Source of the DNA: Spirosoma sp. SC4-14
Lineage (GTDB): Bacteria > Bacteroidota > Bacteroidia > Cytophagales > Spirosomataceae
Length of the DNA stretch: 64,000 bases
NCBI RefSeq assembly: GCF_037201965.1
Contig: NZ_CP147518.1
Location: 6,999,001-7,063,000, forward strand
Reading direction: 5' to 3'
In this document: positions 24,888-33,571 of the stretch, one piece after another
Numbering within the stretch: position 1 is the first letter of the stretch
How the letters are laid out: each line of letters opens with the position of its first letter
Made by a program: the position numbers and the translations under genes
The notes under the pieces: model-generated
The model's input: the letters and a program-made list of their open reading frames with translations, nothing else
Database searches by the model: none
What the model was told of the DNA's origin: nothing

Positions 24888-24952
24888 AGCACCCATCCTC
24901 TATGTTGCCCATACGTCTCGATCAGTAGCCGTATTCCTGAACTCCTTTTACC

Positions 24953-27268
24953 ATGAAATTTCCATCCAACTTACAAACAGTCCTTACAAGCGGTCTGCTA
25001 CCAGCCTGTTTTTTGTCAGTTGCGTTGTTTGTGCCGGGCTGCAACAAACCTTCCAATAAGGCATCCGAAAATGATTTGACACGGGTTGTTGTCGATACGA
25101 ATCCTCCCGTTGAGCCTTTATCGCCCGAAGAAAGCATAAAAAAAATACAACTGCCGCCGGGCTACCATGTTGAACTGGTAGCTAGTGAACCTATGGTTCA
25201 GGAACCGGTTGCCATTGCCTGGGACGGCAATGGGCGTATGTATGTGGCCGAAATGAACACCTACATGAAAGACGCCAATGCCACCGGCGAATATGCACCA
25301 ACCAGCCGCATTAAACGGCTGGAAGACACCGATGGTGATGGCCGAATGGATAAATCGACCATTTTTGTCGATAGCCTTGTTTTACCACGCACCATTCTGC
25401 CTGTTGGAGATCAGTTATTAGTAGGGCTCACCAACGTGCAGCACATCTGGAGCTATCGGGACACAAATGGTGATGGGAAAGCGGATGAGAAGAAAATCGT
25501 ATTCCGAAACGATGTGCTCGACTCCCGCAACCTCGAACACCAAAATGGTGGTTTCCTCTGGAATCTGGACAACTGGATTTATCCAACCCGCGATAATCTC
25601 CGGTATAAATACAAAAATGGCAACCTCGTGGCCGATACATTAGTCGACAACATGATTGGCCAGTGGGGAATGACTACCGACAACTACGGCCGACTGTTCT
25701 ATTCCGAAGCAGGGCCGGGACTTCCGGCGGTGCAGATTCAGCAAAATCCAGCCTACGGTGCACTGAACTTTGTCGATCAGTACTCCGACGACTTCACTAA
25801 ACCCTGGCCTATCATCGGGAATGTGGATGCTCAGGGCGGACGGGAAGCCTTACGAAAAGCAGACAATACCCTCAATAAATTCACCGCCGGATGCGGCCAG
25901 TCTATTTTCCGGGGCGACCGGCTTCCGGTCGATATGCAGGGCGATTATTTCATTCCAGAGCCAGTGGGGCGCATTATCAAACGGGGCAAGGTTATCAATA
26001 GAAACGGAAAAATCTATATTGAAGATGCCTATAAAGAAAAAGATTGGCTAGCCTCTGCCGACATGAATTTCCGGCCTATCAATACGTATACAGGACCCGA
26101 TGGCTGCTTTTACATTGTCGATATGTATCACGGCATTATTCAGGAAAGCGAGTGGACCAAACCCGATTCGTATCTGGGCAAAGTTATTCAGCAAAAGGGG
26201 CTGTATAAAAACCGAGGAATGGGTCGCATTTACCGCGTCGTTCACGACAATTTTAAACGAGATGACCGAAAGCCTACGTTGCTCAATGAACCAAGTAATC
26301 GGCTCGTTACGTATCTGAACCACCCGAACGGCTGGTGGCGCGACAATGCCCAGTTGCTACTTGTTATTCGGAATGATCGGTCGGTAGTGCCAGTGCTGAA
26401 GCAAATTGCGGTTGGCGAAAAAGCCTCACTGCCAAACCAACCTGGTCCGCTGGGCCGTATTCATGCTTTATGGACACTGGAAGGAATGGAGGCTATTGAC
26501 AAACCGACGCTTTTTAAAGCCTTGACGGATGCAGATGCAGAAGTACGCAAAACAGCCGTCTGGATCAGCGAAGGTTTTCTGAAAAAAAATGATTCAGACG
26601 TGATTGAAAAATTGGCCAGCCTCCTGAACGACCCAAGTCCCGATGTGCGTATTCAGTTGTCGTTATCGCTTCGGAGCCATAAAACACCGCGTACGACAGA
26701 ATTAGTGAAAACGCTGCTGGCGAATAACCCAAAAAACGAACTCATGCAGTTTTCGTTTACTACATTCACCGAATCGCAGAAGAAACTGGAAGCCGAGCGA
26801 GAACGCACACGCAACCTGAGTCCGGCCGACCGGGCGCTGGTAACGAACGGAGCCACTATTTTCAAGCAGTTATGTGCTACCTGCCACGGACCCGATGGTA
26901 AAGGCATTCATGTAGCAGGCAGTAGCCAGATGCCCGCCCCTCCGCTAGTTGGCTCTCCGCGCGTCCGTGGCGACAAAACACTCATCATTCAGTTGCTTCT
27001 AAACGGCATGAAAGGCCCAATCGATGGTAAAACCTATCCCGACCTGATGCCAGCAATGGGTAGTAATGACGATAAATGGATTGCTTCTGTATTGAGTTAC
27101 ATCCGAAATAGCAGCGAACTAGGCAACAAGGCATCGGTTGTTACGGCAAAAGAGGTGGCCGATGTGCGGGCAACAACACCCGTTATTCCGGGCGGTATGA
27201 CCCAGCAGGAACTGGAAATTTTCAAGTTAGGCCGCGCCGAACGAACCAACTGGAACAAACCACGCTAA
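24953..27268 (+). CDS. DUF7133/HEAT-repeat c-type cytochrome lipoprotein (membrane-bound dehydrogenase type)
   Basis: The 771-residue protein has a lipoprotein signal with lipobox FVPGC (Cys 30). Residues about 60-440 form a propeller-like dehydrogenase domain (LPPGYHVELVASEPM, VAIAWDGNGRMYVAEM) of the DUF7133/TIGR02604 type. HEAT-like repeats follow at about 500-590, and a cytochrome c domain with CATCHGPDGKG lies near residue 640, with a likely axial Met in MPAMG. It is probably an exported, haem-binding sugar or aldehyde oxidising protein. It is the first gene of a three-gene operon; the next gene begins 1 bp after its stop. Confidence 0.85.
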   Translation: MKFPSNLQTVLTSGLLPACFLSVALFVPGCNKPSNKASENDLTRVVVDTNPPVEPLSPEESIKKIQLPPGYHVELVASEPMVQEPVAIAWDGNGRMYVAEMNTYMKDANATGEYAPTSRIKRLEDTDGDGRMDKSTIFVDSLVLPRTILPVGDQLLVGLTNVQHIWSYRDTNGDGKADEKKIVFRNDVLDSRNLEHQNGGFLWNLDNWIYPTRDNLRYKYKNGNLVADTLVDNMIGQWGMTTDNYGRLFYSEAGPGLPAVQIQQNPAYGALNFVDQYSDDFTKPWPIIGNVDAQGGREALRKADNTLNKFTAGCGQSIFRGDRLPVDMQGDYFIPEPVGRIIKRGKVINRNGKIYIEDAYKEKDWLASADMNFRPINTYTGPDGCFYIVDMYHGIIQESEWTKPDSYLGKVIQQKGLYKNRGMGRIYRVVHDNFKRDDRKPTLLNEPSNRLVTYLNHPNGWWRDNAQLLLVIRNDRSVVPVLKQIAVGEKASLPNQPGPLGRIHALWTLEGMEAIDKPTLFKALTDADAEVRKTAVWISEGFLKKNDSDVIEKLASLLNDPSPDVRIQLSLSLRSHKTPRTTELVKTLLANNPKNELMQFSFTTFTESQKKLEAERERTRNLSPADRALVTNGATIFKQLCATCHGPDGKGIHVAGSSQMPAPPLVGSPRVRGDKTLIIQLLLNGMKGPIDGKTYPDLMPAMGSNDDKWIASVLSYIRNSSELGNKASVVTAKEVADVRATTPVIPGGMTQQELEIFKLGRAERTNWNKPR

Positions 27269-27269
27269 G

Positions 27270-28130
27270 ATGCATTCTAAGCCCACTTATTGGATGAAAA
27301 TCAACCTCTGGACAAGCGTTCTGAGCGGCTTACTTACATTGTACATACCGCACGCTATTGCGCAAACACCAACATACACCAATAGTATTGGGATGGAGCT
27401 TGTGCTTATTCGACCAGGCACGATGGTGGTTGGTCGTTTCCAGCCACCGTACCCCAAACCGACCTCAGCCAATGTAGCGTCGAAGAAATCGGATTTGCAA
27501 TGGACTACCCAAGACTATCGGCGTGCCGAAAAAATGGTTAAACAGGATGCCCGACCAGGGTTTACGGTCAAAATTACGCATCCTTATTATATCGGTAAAT
27601 TTGAGGTAACCCAGGCTCAGTGGAAGCAGGTTATGGGCAACAATCCATCCGCTTTTCAGGGCGATAAGGTACCCGATGATGCCGATCAGCATCCGGTCGA
27701 GCAGGTTACGTGGCCAGATGTTCAGGCATTTCTGGCAAAACTAAATTCGATGGATAAAAAACACCATTACCGTTTACCTACCGAATTCGAATGGGAATAT
27801 GCCGCTCGTGCCGGTGCTCAGGACGATATTTCCTGGAAAGCGATCTGGGCATCTGCCCAAATGGGATCGACCACAACGGCTAAGGTTGGCCAAAAAACGC
27901 CCAATGCCTGGGGGCTTTACGATATGTTGGGAAATGTTTGGGAATGGGTACAGGATTATTACAACGAAAAACTATTTGCCGACCCCACTCCTCCCCACTC
28001 AGGCCACCAGCATGTGCTGAAAGGGGCTTCGTTTGTGGGCGATGTTAAAAACGCTACTTACATGACCCATGCTGCCGGTCCGGGCAACGGTTGGGACGTT
28101 GGCTTTCGGGTAGTCATGGAAGTGAACTAA
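27270..28130 (+). CDS. SUMF1/formylglycine-generating-enzyme-like exported protein
   Basis: The 286-residue protein has an N-terminal hydrophobic signal (to about residue 32, HAIAQ) and a SUMF1 domain with NSIGMELVLIRPG, GKFEVTQAQWKQVMGNNPS, RLPTEFEWEYAARAG and GLYDMLGNVWEWVQD. The ending GASFVGDVKNATYMTH...DVGFRVV lacks the catalytic cysteines of true formylglycine-generating enzymes, so it is more likely a C-type-lectin-like binding protein than a sulfatase activator. It starts 1 bp after the DUF7133 gene, which marks co-transcription. A role in binding or presenting the substrate is a guess. Confidence 0.82.
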   Translation: MHSKPTYWMKINLWTSVLSGLLTLYIPHAIAQTPTYTNSIGMELVLIRPGTMVVGRFQPPYPKPTSANVASKKSDLQWTTQDYRRAEKMVKQDARPGFTVKITHPYYIGKFEVTQAQWKQVMGNNPSAFQGDKVPDDADQHPVEQVTWPDVQAFLAKLNSMDKKHHYRLPTEFEWEYAARAGAQDDISWKAIWASAQMGSTTTAKVGQKTPNAWGLYDMLGNVWEWVQDYYNEKLFADPTPPHSGHQHVLKGASFVGDVKNATYMTHAAGPGNGWDVGFRVVMEVN

Positions 28131-28149
28131 GTTATTGACCACCAACAGT

Positions 28150-28845
28150 ATGTCTTCACAGCACATAAGCAGCCTGCTGCTGCTACTTTTATCCGTAAAT
28201 CTGGCAACTGGGCAGATCGGGAAAATCCCGGCGGGTTTTACACCGATTTTCAACGGCAAAGACCTGAAAGGCTGGCATACCAGCCGAACCTCGCATCAGG
28301 GAACCACCGGCAATTTTTATGTAGAAAAGGGCGCTATCACGCTAAAGCAGCACCCATATGGACAAGGCGGAATCTTACTGACAGATAAGAAATACGGCAA
28401 TTTCGAACTCTATCTGGAAGCAAAAGTCGACTCGTTCTGCAACGGCGGAATTTTTATTCGCTCCAGCGAAAGTGGAATGGCCTACCAGATTGAATTAGCA
28501 ACGCCCGGTGGTCTGGGCGACCTCCTGGGCGAACGGATGAATGTCAGCAAAGGTGCTCAGGCAACGAGCATCGGTAAAGTCTGGAAGGCAAACGACTGGA
28601 ATTCGTTCCGCATCCGAATGGAAGGCGATGTACCGCGCATTCGCTTATGGGTCAATGGCGAACTGATGTGGGATGTTACAGAACCTAAAAATGACTTTAT
28701 AGCTGGTGCTACAACGGGCATGATTGGTTTGCAGGCACACTGGTCGGCGGTTTATTCAGAAGCAGCCGAAGCGTTCAACATGGCCGGTTCCTGGAAACCC
28801 GGTGCCGCTCACCGATTTCGCAATATTGCCATTAAAGAATTGTAG
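28150..28845 (+). CDS. DUF1080 family protein (3-keto-disaccharide hydrolase-like)
   Basis: The 231-residue protein has a signal peptide (MSSQHISSLLLLLLSVNLATGQ) and a DUF1080 beta-jelly-roll domain from about residue 30 (PAGFTPIFNGKDLKGWHTS). The segments YGNFELYLEAKVDSFCNGGIF and NDWNSFRIRMEGDVPRIRLW are typical. Family members include enzymes that cleave glycosides already oxidised at C3, so this gene fits an upstream dehydrogenase with cytochrome c. The ATG at 28150 is chosen over a TTG at 28135 because it begins the signal peptide. It is the last gene of the three-gene operon. Confidence 0.84.
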   Translation: MSSQHISSLLLLLLSVNLATGQIGKIPAGFTPIFNGKDLKGWHTSRTSHQGTTGNFYVEKGAITLKQHPYGQGGILLTDKKYGNFELYLEAKVDSFCNGGIFIRSSESGMAYQIELATPGGLGDLLGERMNVSKGAQATSIGKVWKANDWNSFRIRMEGDVPRIRLWVNGELMWDVTEPKNDFIAGATTGMIGLQAHWSAVYSEAAEAFNMAGSWKPGAAHRFRNIAIKEL

Positions 28846-28861
28846 TGATGGTGAGAGTTGT

Positions 28862-28899
28862 TGTCGGCACAGAATGAAAGAAGATTTTCTGTGCCGACA
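28862..28899. terminator. Bidirectional hairpin between convergent genes
   Basis: Arms 28862-28874 and 28887-28899 are complementary over 13 bases with a 12-base loop. It lies between the convergent DUF1080 gene and phosphate transporter gene, in the 64-bp gap. There is no long T-tract on the plus strand. Confidence 0.75.
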
Positions 28900-28909
28900 C
28901 ACTAGCTGA

Positions 28910-30331
28910 TTACAGCAACCAGCGGAAGAAAATGTAGAGGGTAAACGACAGCAGCAGCGATACAGGTAAGGTCAGTATCCAGGCCAGTGCAATATTCCGT
29001 ACCGTATCGGCCTGTAGGTTTTTGATGCCTTTGCTGGCAACCATGCTTCCGGCAATGCCCGACGAAAGAACGTGGGTTGTACTAACCGGCAATTTCAGTG
29101 CTGAAGCCAATCCGATCATACTGGCAGCGACCAATTCAGCCGAAGCGCCCTGCGCATAGGTCAGGTGTTGCTTACCGATTTTTTCACCAACCGTTACCAC
29201 AATCCGACGCCAGCCGATCATGGTACCAAGCCCCAGCGAAAGCGCAATCATCAGAATTACCCATAGCGGTGCGTAATCGGTAAACCGACGCAGTCCGCTC
29301 TCTTCGCTCAGGCTTTTTTTCATAACTGCCAGTTGATTAGGGCTCAGGTTAGCGCCTTCATCTTCGGCAATCTTATTCATATTGCTATTGATCAGCAGCA
29401 GATCCCGACGAACATTCAGTCGCTCTTCTTTCGGTATACGATTTTCGTCCAGCGGAGCCGAGATCATTGCTTTCAGTTCGGTCAGTTCGGTACGGGTACG
29501 AGCCAGACGAGCGCGGTTTACAGGTGCCAACTGATTCGAATCCAACGCTGCAATTGTTTGCTCAATACCGACAATATTCGATTGCATCAACCGAGGGTCA
29601 AGGTCTGGCTTTACAGCAAAATGAAAGGGCACAATCCCAATCAGGATCAACATAATCAGGCCCACACCTTTCTGACCATCGTTGCTGCCATGAAAGAAAC
29701 TCACCAGCGAGCAGGTAAGAATCAGAATACCACGAATCCAGGAGGGAGGCAGACTGTTTTTCTTGGGCTCTTTAAAAAGCTGATCTTTAGCTTCGGTCGG
29801 TACAGATCGACGTAGCAGGAACATCAACACAATAGCCAGACTAAAACCCAGCAGGGGCGACAAAAGCAGCGCTTCGCCCGTTTCAATTGCTTTATCCCAG
29901 TTAACGGCCGATCCAGCCGTATTATCAGGCATGGTAGCAAACGCCAGGCCTACGCCTAAAATTGAGCCTATCAGCGTATGTGAACTTGAACTGGGCAGGC
30001 CAAAATACCAGGTTCCCAGGTTCCAGACAATGGCACTCAATAGTAAGGCCAGCACCATCGCAACGCTATGATAAACGTTCTGATCGACCAGTAACTCAAC
30101 CGGAAGCAGGTTTACAATACCCATTGCAACGCCAATCCCCCCCAGCAAGACACCGGTAAAATTGCAGATACCCGACCAGACAACAGCAACCGTTGGCTTT
30201 AAGGAGTTGGTATAAATAACGGTTGCAACCGCATTGGCCGTATCATGAAAACCATTAACAAATTCGAAGGCACAGGCAGCGAATAAGCTGATAAAGAGGA
30301 GGATAAAAACATCCGTTTCTAATCCAAACAT
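28910..30331 (-). CDS. PiT family inorganic phosphate transporter
   Basis: The 473-residue membrane protein starts MFGLETDVFILLFISLFAA and contains the two PiT signatures NGFHDTANAVATVIYT (near residue 25) and VSFFHGSNDGQKGVGLIML (near 225), plus a C-terminal repeat with ASALKLPVSTTHVLSSG. About 10 transmembrane segments surround a soluble insert at about residues 250-340 with predicted helices (EQTIAALDSNQLAPVNRARL), as often in this phylum. It imports phosphate with a cation. The start at 30331 begins the first membrane helix; the longer frame from 30406 is less likely. A minus-strand TACTTTTG -7 element is at 30389-30396. Confidence 0.92.
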   Translation of the reverse strand: MFGLETDVFILLFISLFAACAFEFVNGFHDTANAVATVIYTNSLKPTVAVVWSGICNFTGVLLGGIGVAMGIVNLLPVELLVDQNVYHSVAMVLALLLSAIVWNLGTWYFGLPSSSSHTLIGSILGVGLAFATMPDNTAGSAVNWDKAIETGEALLLSPLLGFSLAIVLMFLLRRSVPTEAKDQLFKEPKKNSLPPSWIRGILILTCSLVSFFHGSNDGQKGVGLIMLILIGIVPFHFAVKPDLDPRLMQSNIVGIEQTIAALDSNQLAPVNRARLARTRTELTELKAMISAPLDENRIPKEERLNVRRDLLLINSNMNKIAEDEGANLSPNQLAVMKKSLSEESGLRRFTDYAPLWVILMIALSLGLGTMIGWRRIVVTVGEKIGKQHLTYAQGASAELVAASMIGLASALKLPVSTTHVLSSGIAGSMVASKGIKNLQADTVRNIALAWILTLPVSLLLSFTLYIFFRWLL

Positions 30332-30388
30332 AGGTGGGTGATCTTCTGTGAGTAGGCTACCAATACTTGTGTAAGCCAATGATTGCCA

Positions 30389-30396
30389 CAAAAGTA
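30389..30396 (-). promoter_or_regulatory. Putative -7 element for the PiT gene
   Basis: TACTTTTG on the minus strand matches TANNTTTG and is about 58 bases before the ATG. No good -33 element is placed at 19-22 bases, so the call is weak. Confidence 0.35.
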
Positions 30397-30431
30397 AGGC
30401 AAACAAACCATAGCTATGTTATTAAATTGTT

Positions 30432-30463
30432 AAGTAGAGACGCGACTCTTCGCGTCTCTACTT
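30432..30463. terminator. Perfect 14-bp hairpin terminator at the end of rlmN
   Basis: Arms 30432-30445 and 30450-30463 are exactly complementary with a 4-base loop. The right arm overlaps the last codons and stop region of rlmN on the minus strand (stop at 30458-30460). T-rich sequence follows the stem on the minus side (TTAACAATTTAAT). Confidence 0.8.
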
Positions 30464-31504
30464 TTTACCCGCTAATTGCCCGCAGGCCGCATCGATGTCT
30501 TTGCCACGGCTCCGACGAACATTGACCGTTACGCCTTTGCTATCCAGAAAGCCAGCGAATTTGTCTAACGTTTGCGGATCAGTATTCTTGAAATTCGCTT
30601 CGGCAATGGGGTTATATTCAATGATATTCACTTTGGCCGGAACGCGCTTCGTAAACTTCCAGAGTTCCTGCGCATCCTGTAAAGTATCATTGAAATTATA
30701 GAAAAGAATATACTCGAACGTGATTCGGGTGCCGGTCTTTTTATAAAAATAACCCAGCGCATCGCCCAAAGCTTCGAGTGTATTACTCTCATTGATGGGC
30801 ATGATCTGATCGCGTTTCTGATCATTGGCAGCATGAAGCGACAGAGCCAGATTAAATTTAACCGCATCGTCGCCAAGCTGCCGAATCATCTTGGCAATGC
30901 CTGCCGTTGAAACCGTAATGCGCCTAGGCGACATACCCAGGCCATCGGGCGATGTGATGCGGTTCACCGACTCCAGAACGTTTTTATAGTTCAGCAGCGG
31001 CTCGCCCATACCCATATACACAATATTCGACAGTGGTACGTTATAATTCTCTTTCGCCTGCCGGTCAATAGCTACCACCTGATCATAGATTTCGGCAGCA
31101 TCCAGATTTCGCTTACGATCCATATACCCCGTTGCGCAGAATTTACAGGTCAGCGAACAACCCACCTGACTCGACACGCAGGCAGTCATACGGTCGATGT
31201 CGTCGTGGCGCAGAGCCGGAATCAACACGCCTTCAACCAGATTCCCATCAAACAATCGAAACGACGATTTAATGGTACCATCACTGCTACGCTGCTGCTG
31301 ATCGACAGACAGTGGTCGAATCTCAAAATTATTTTTCAGTAGCTCCCGCGTCACCAGCGACAAATTTGTCATCTGCTCAAAGGAAAGCGCCGATTTCTGC
31401 CAGAGCCATTCATAAATCTGCTTAGCCCGAAACCCCTGTTCGCCATGTTGCGCGAGCCAATCCTTAAGCTGCGCCGGTGTAAGTTTGCGGATGTCTTGTT
31501 TCAT
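30458..31504 (-). CDS. rlmN: Dual-specificity RNA methyltransferase RlmN
   Basis: The 348-residue radical-SAM protein has the SAM-cluster motif CSLTCKFCATGYM (near residues 112-120), the segment NIVYMGMGEPLLNY, and the C-terminal methyl-carrying Cys in KDIDAACGQL. It methylates C2 of A2503 in 23S rRNA and A37 of certain tRNAs. The ATG at 31504 is only 5 bases downstream of the 27-bp palindrome arm at 31510. It follows cvpA and yqeY on the same strand, and a hairpin ends the transcript at 30432-30463. Confidence 0.95.
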   Translation of the reverse strand: MKQDIRKLTPAQLKDWLAQHGEQGFRAKQIYEWLWQKSALSFEQMTNLSLVTRELLKNNFEIRPLSVDQQQRSSDGTIKSSFRLFDGNLVEGVLIPALRHDDIDRMTACVSSQVGCSLTCKFCATGYMDRKRNLDAAEIYDQVVAIDRQAKENYNVPLSNIVYMGMGEPLLNYKNVLESVNRITSPDGLGMSPRRITVSTAGIAKMIRQLGDDAVKFNLALSLHAANDQKRDQIMPINESNTLEALGDALGYFYKKTGTRITFEYILFYNFNDTLQDAQELWKFTKRVPAKVNIIEYNPIAEANFKNTDPQTLDKFAGFLDSKGVTVNVRRSRGKDIDAACGQLAGKK

Positions 31505-31509
31505 TTTTT

Positions 31510-31605
31510 AAAGAGTGAAAGAGCGAATGAGTGAAAGAGTGGCTAGCGCATTAATTTCGCTCCGCTTCAGCGGTTTGATTTCACTCATTCGCTCTTTCAC
31601 TCTTT
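31510..31605. repeat. Perfect 27-bp inverted repeat between cvpA and rlmN
   Basis: Arms 31510-31536 and 31579-31605 are exactly complementary over 27 bases with a 42-base loop. Each arm is built from words such as GAGTGAAAGAGCGAATGAGTG. On the minus strand the element begins in the 3' end of cvpA (the last codons and stop, from 31597) and ends 5 bases before the rlmN ATG. Both genes read through it in the same direction. Confidence 0.9.
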
Positions 31606-32130
31606 TATAGTATCAGCTCGCCATTTCTTTCCTGCTTCCAGCCCTTTAGGTACCCATACGGCGGCTTTGTCCATAACCTGTGGAGCAACAGGCCGAATGT
31701 ATTCATACAAAAAAGCACCTTCGGTTTGGCGAGCGGGTATTTTTATTCCCATGTAGCTGAACAACCAAAGGATAACACTAATTCCAAACACCCAGGTAAA
31801 AAGACCAACTACGGCTCCGGCAACGCTATCGAAGGTTCCTAACAACGTATATTTAAGAGAACGGCGCAGAGCAAAGCCCATCCGGTTGATCATGAACACC
31901 GTAGGAAAAAATATGACCGAAAAGCCAAGCCAGGGCAACAGCTTACGGGCCAGCTCACGGCTGATATAGGGGCTAAGCAGTTCAATACCGAAAGCCAGAA
32001 ACTTAAAACCCACAATCATGGCAACAATAAACGCAATGACCGCAACGATCTCCACCAGAAGCCCCTTGCGGTAACCGTTAAATGCGCCCCATGCCAGGGG
32101 AATGATCATGAGCAAATCGAGGGTGTTCAT
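31597..32130 (-). CDS. CvpA family membrane protein
   Basis: The 177-residue protein starts MNTLDLLMIIPLAWGAFNGYRKG and has four hydrophobic segments of CvpA type (LLVEIVAVIAFIVAMIVGFK, VFMINRMGFALR, TWVFGISVILWLFSYMG). CvpA proteins of E. coli affect colicin V production and purF-linked envelope stress, and this homologue is of unknown role in Bacteroidota. The last codons (KE and stop) lie inside the palindrome arm at 31579-31605. The start is 5-6 bases after the arm of the palindrome at 32136. It is part of the yqeY-cvpA-rlmN set. Confidence 0.88.
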   Translation of the reverse strand: MNTLDLLMIIPLAWGAFNGYRKGLLVEIVAVIAFIVAMIVGFKFLAFGIELLSPYISRELARKLLPWLGFSVIFFPTVFMINRMGFALRRSLKYTLLGTFDSVAGAVVGLFTWVFGISVILWLFSYMGIKIPARQTEGAFLYEYIRPVAPQVMDKAAVWVPKGLEAGKKWRADTIKE

Positions 32131-32135
32131 GGGCG

Positions 32136-32235
32136 AATGATTGAATTGCTAAATTATTGAATGATTGAATGATTGACGAAGTCTCCAGAACAGGCTACCT
32201 ATTCGATCATTCAATCATTCAACAATTCAATCATT
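32136..32235. repeat. Interrupted 30-bp inverted repeat between yqeY and cvpA
   Basis: The left arm 32136-32175 pairs with 32205-32235, except that the left arm carries about 8 extra bases. The words are AATGATTGAAT/GATTGAATGATTG. The right arm overlaps the stop codon of yqeY (31-33 within 32231-32233). The left arm begins 6 bases before the cvpA ATG. Confidence 0.78.
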
Positions 32236-32680
32236 GTAATAACTGCTTCACAGCCGCCGAGATCGCTTTCCCATCGGCCTGGCCAGCGAGTTCTTTGGTA
32301 GCTATACCCATTACTTTACCCATATCAGAAGGGGTCGAAGCACCTACACGGGCAATAATGGCCTGTAGTTTTTCCTTAAGCTCATCTTCCGACAATTGTT
32401 TAGGCAAGTATTGTTCAATAACGGCAATTTCTGCTTCTTCAGTGGCCAATAGATCAGCGCGGTTTTGCTGACGATAGATGTCGGCCGAATCCTTCCGCTG
32501 TTTTACGGCTTTCGTCAGAATACGGGTTTCGTCTTCAGCTTTGAGTTCGCCCGTACCGCCTTCTTTTGTTTCTTCAAGCAAAATCATGGATTTAATGGCG
32601 CGTAATGCACGCAGTTTATCCTGATCTTTGGCTAACATAGCCTGTTTAATATCGGCGTCAATTTGTTGTTTCAGAGCCAT
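32231..32680 (-). CDS. GatB/YqeY domain protein
   Basis: The 149-residue protein is YqeY-type: MALKQQIDADIKQAMLAKDQDKLRALRAIKS at the N-terminus and LPKQLSEDELKEKLQAIIARVGA in the core, related to the tail domain of GatB that contacts tRNA. It is probably an aminoacyl-tRNA-related protein without a known enzymatic activity of its own. The stop overlaps the 32205-32235 palindrome arm. A minus-strand -7 element TAACTTTG lies at 32748-32755 and would start this three-gene set. Confidence 0.9.
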   Translation of the reverse strand: MALKQQIDADIKQAMLAKDQDKLRALRAIKSMILLEETKEGGTGELKAEDETRILTKAVKQRKDSADIYRQQNRADLLATEEAEIAVIEQYLPKQLSEDELKEKLQAIIARVGASTPSDMGKVMGIATKELAGQADGKAISAAVKQLLQ

Positions 32681-32688
32681 CTTTTATT

Positions 32689-32795
32689 GAGCGAATGAGT
32701 GAATTAGCGAATGAGTGAATTAAGATTATGAACCATCATTACGTCGGCAAAGTTACAAAACCAGCGAAGCAATTCGCTCATTCACTCATTCGCTC
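32689..32795. repeat. 24-bp inverted repeat in the divergent yqeY/pdxJ gap
   Basis: Arms 32689-32712 and 32772-32795 match at 23 of 24 positions with a 59-base loop. Words of the type GAGCGAATGAGTGAAT extend past both ends in alternative registers. It sits between divergent genes: 8 bases from the yqeY ATG and 17 from the pdxJ ATG. It therefore cannot serve as a terminator for either gene. Confidence 0.82.
32748..32755 (-). promoter_or_regulatory. Putative -7 element for the yqeY operon
   Basis: TAACTTTG on the minus strand lies inside the loop of the 32689-32795 palindrome, about 68 bases before the yqeY ATG. A TTG is only 14 bases upstream, closer than the usual 19-22 bases, so the pairing is uncertain. 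Confidence 0.4.
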
Positions 32796-32812
32796 ATTCA
32801 CTAATTGAGAAA

Positions 32813-33571
32813 ATGACTCGCTTATCCGTAAATATCAACAAAATTGCTACTATTCGAAATGCACGTGGTGGCAATAACCCGAATCTGGTTCAGGTAGCTA
32901 TCGATTGTGAACGTTTTGGCGCTCAGGGCATAACCGTACACCCCCGCCCCGACGAACGCCATATCCGCTATCAGGACGTTCTGGACCTGAAAGAAGTGGT
33001 CACAACTGAATTCAATATTGAAGGCAACCCCGACGAGCGATTTATCGAACTTGTCAGGCGGGTTAAGCCCGAACAGGTAACACTGGTTCCCGATGCGCCC
33101 GATGCCATCACCTCCAATGCAGGCTGGGATACCCTCCGCCATGCCGATCATCTTCAGATGCTGGTCGACACCTTTAAAGCCGATGGTATTCGGGTCTCGA
33201 TTTTTGTCGATGCCGACGAGCGGATGATTGAAGGCGCCAAAGCCGTGGGTACCGACCGGGTTGAACTCTATACAGAGCCTTACGCTACTCATTATGCCGA
33301 AAACCGGGAGGTAGCTGTAGCACCGTTCGTGCGAGCTGCTCAACGCGCCAACGAAATAGGGCTGGAGCTAAATGCCGGGCATGATCTGAGTCTGGAAAAC
33401 CTTCGTTTTTTCAACGAACAGATTCCTTATCTGAAAGAAGTCTCTATTGGCCACGCACTCATCTGCGATGCGCTTTATTACGGTCTTGAAAATACGATTC
33501 AGATGTATTTACGCTGTCTGGACCGCCAGACGTTCCTGCAGGATTTACAGGATTTGCCTGACCGACTCTGA
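32813..33571 (+). CDS. pdxJ: Pyridoxine 5'-phosphate synthase
   Basis: The 252-residue protein is PdxJ: LSVNINKIATIRNARGGNNP at the start, GAQGITVHPRPDERHI, FNIEGNP, VTLVPDAPDAITSNAGWD and ISIFVDADE-like segments, and LNAGHDLSLENLRFF. It condenses aminoacetone phosphate with deoxyxylulose phosphate to form pyridoxine phosphate. The last ~16 residues (from DRQTFLQDLQDLPDRL) exceed the usual end and are encoded by the left arm of a palindrome (33541-33567), so the C-terminal tail is probably an added, element-derived stretch. Confidence 0.94.
   Translation: MTRLSVNINKIATIRNARGGNNPNLVQVAIDCERFGAQGITVHPRPDERHIRYQDVLDLKEVVTTEFNIEGNPDERFIELVRRVKPEQVTLVPDAPDAITSNAGWDTLRHADHLQMLVDTFKADGIRVSIFVDADERMIEGAKAVGTDRVELYTEPYATHYAENREVAVAPFVRAAQRANEIGLELNAGHDLSLENLRFFNEQIPYLKEVSIGHALICDALYYGLENTIQMYLRCLDRQTFLQDLQDLPDRL

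Noticed and set aside
32136..32795. Possible CRISPR array in the repeated GAATGA words
   Set aside because: The words form inverted repeats with short units and no constant spacer-repeat pattern; no cas genes are near.
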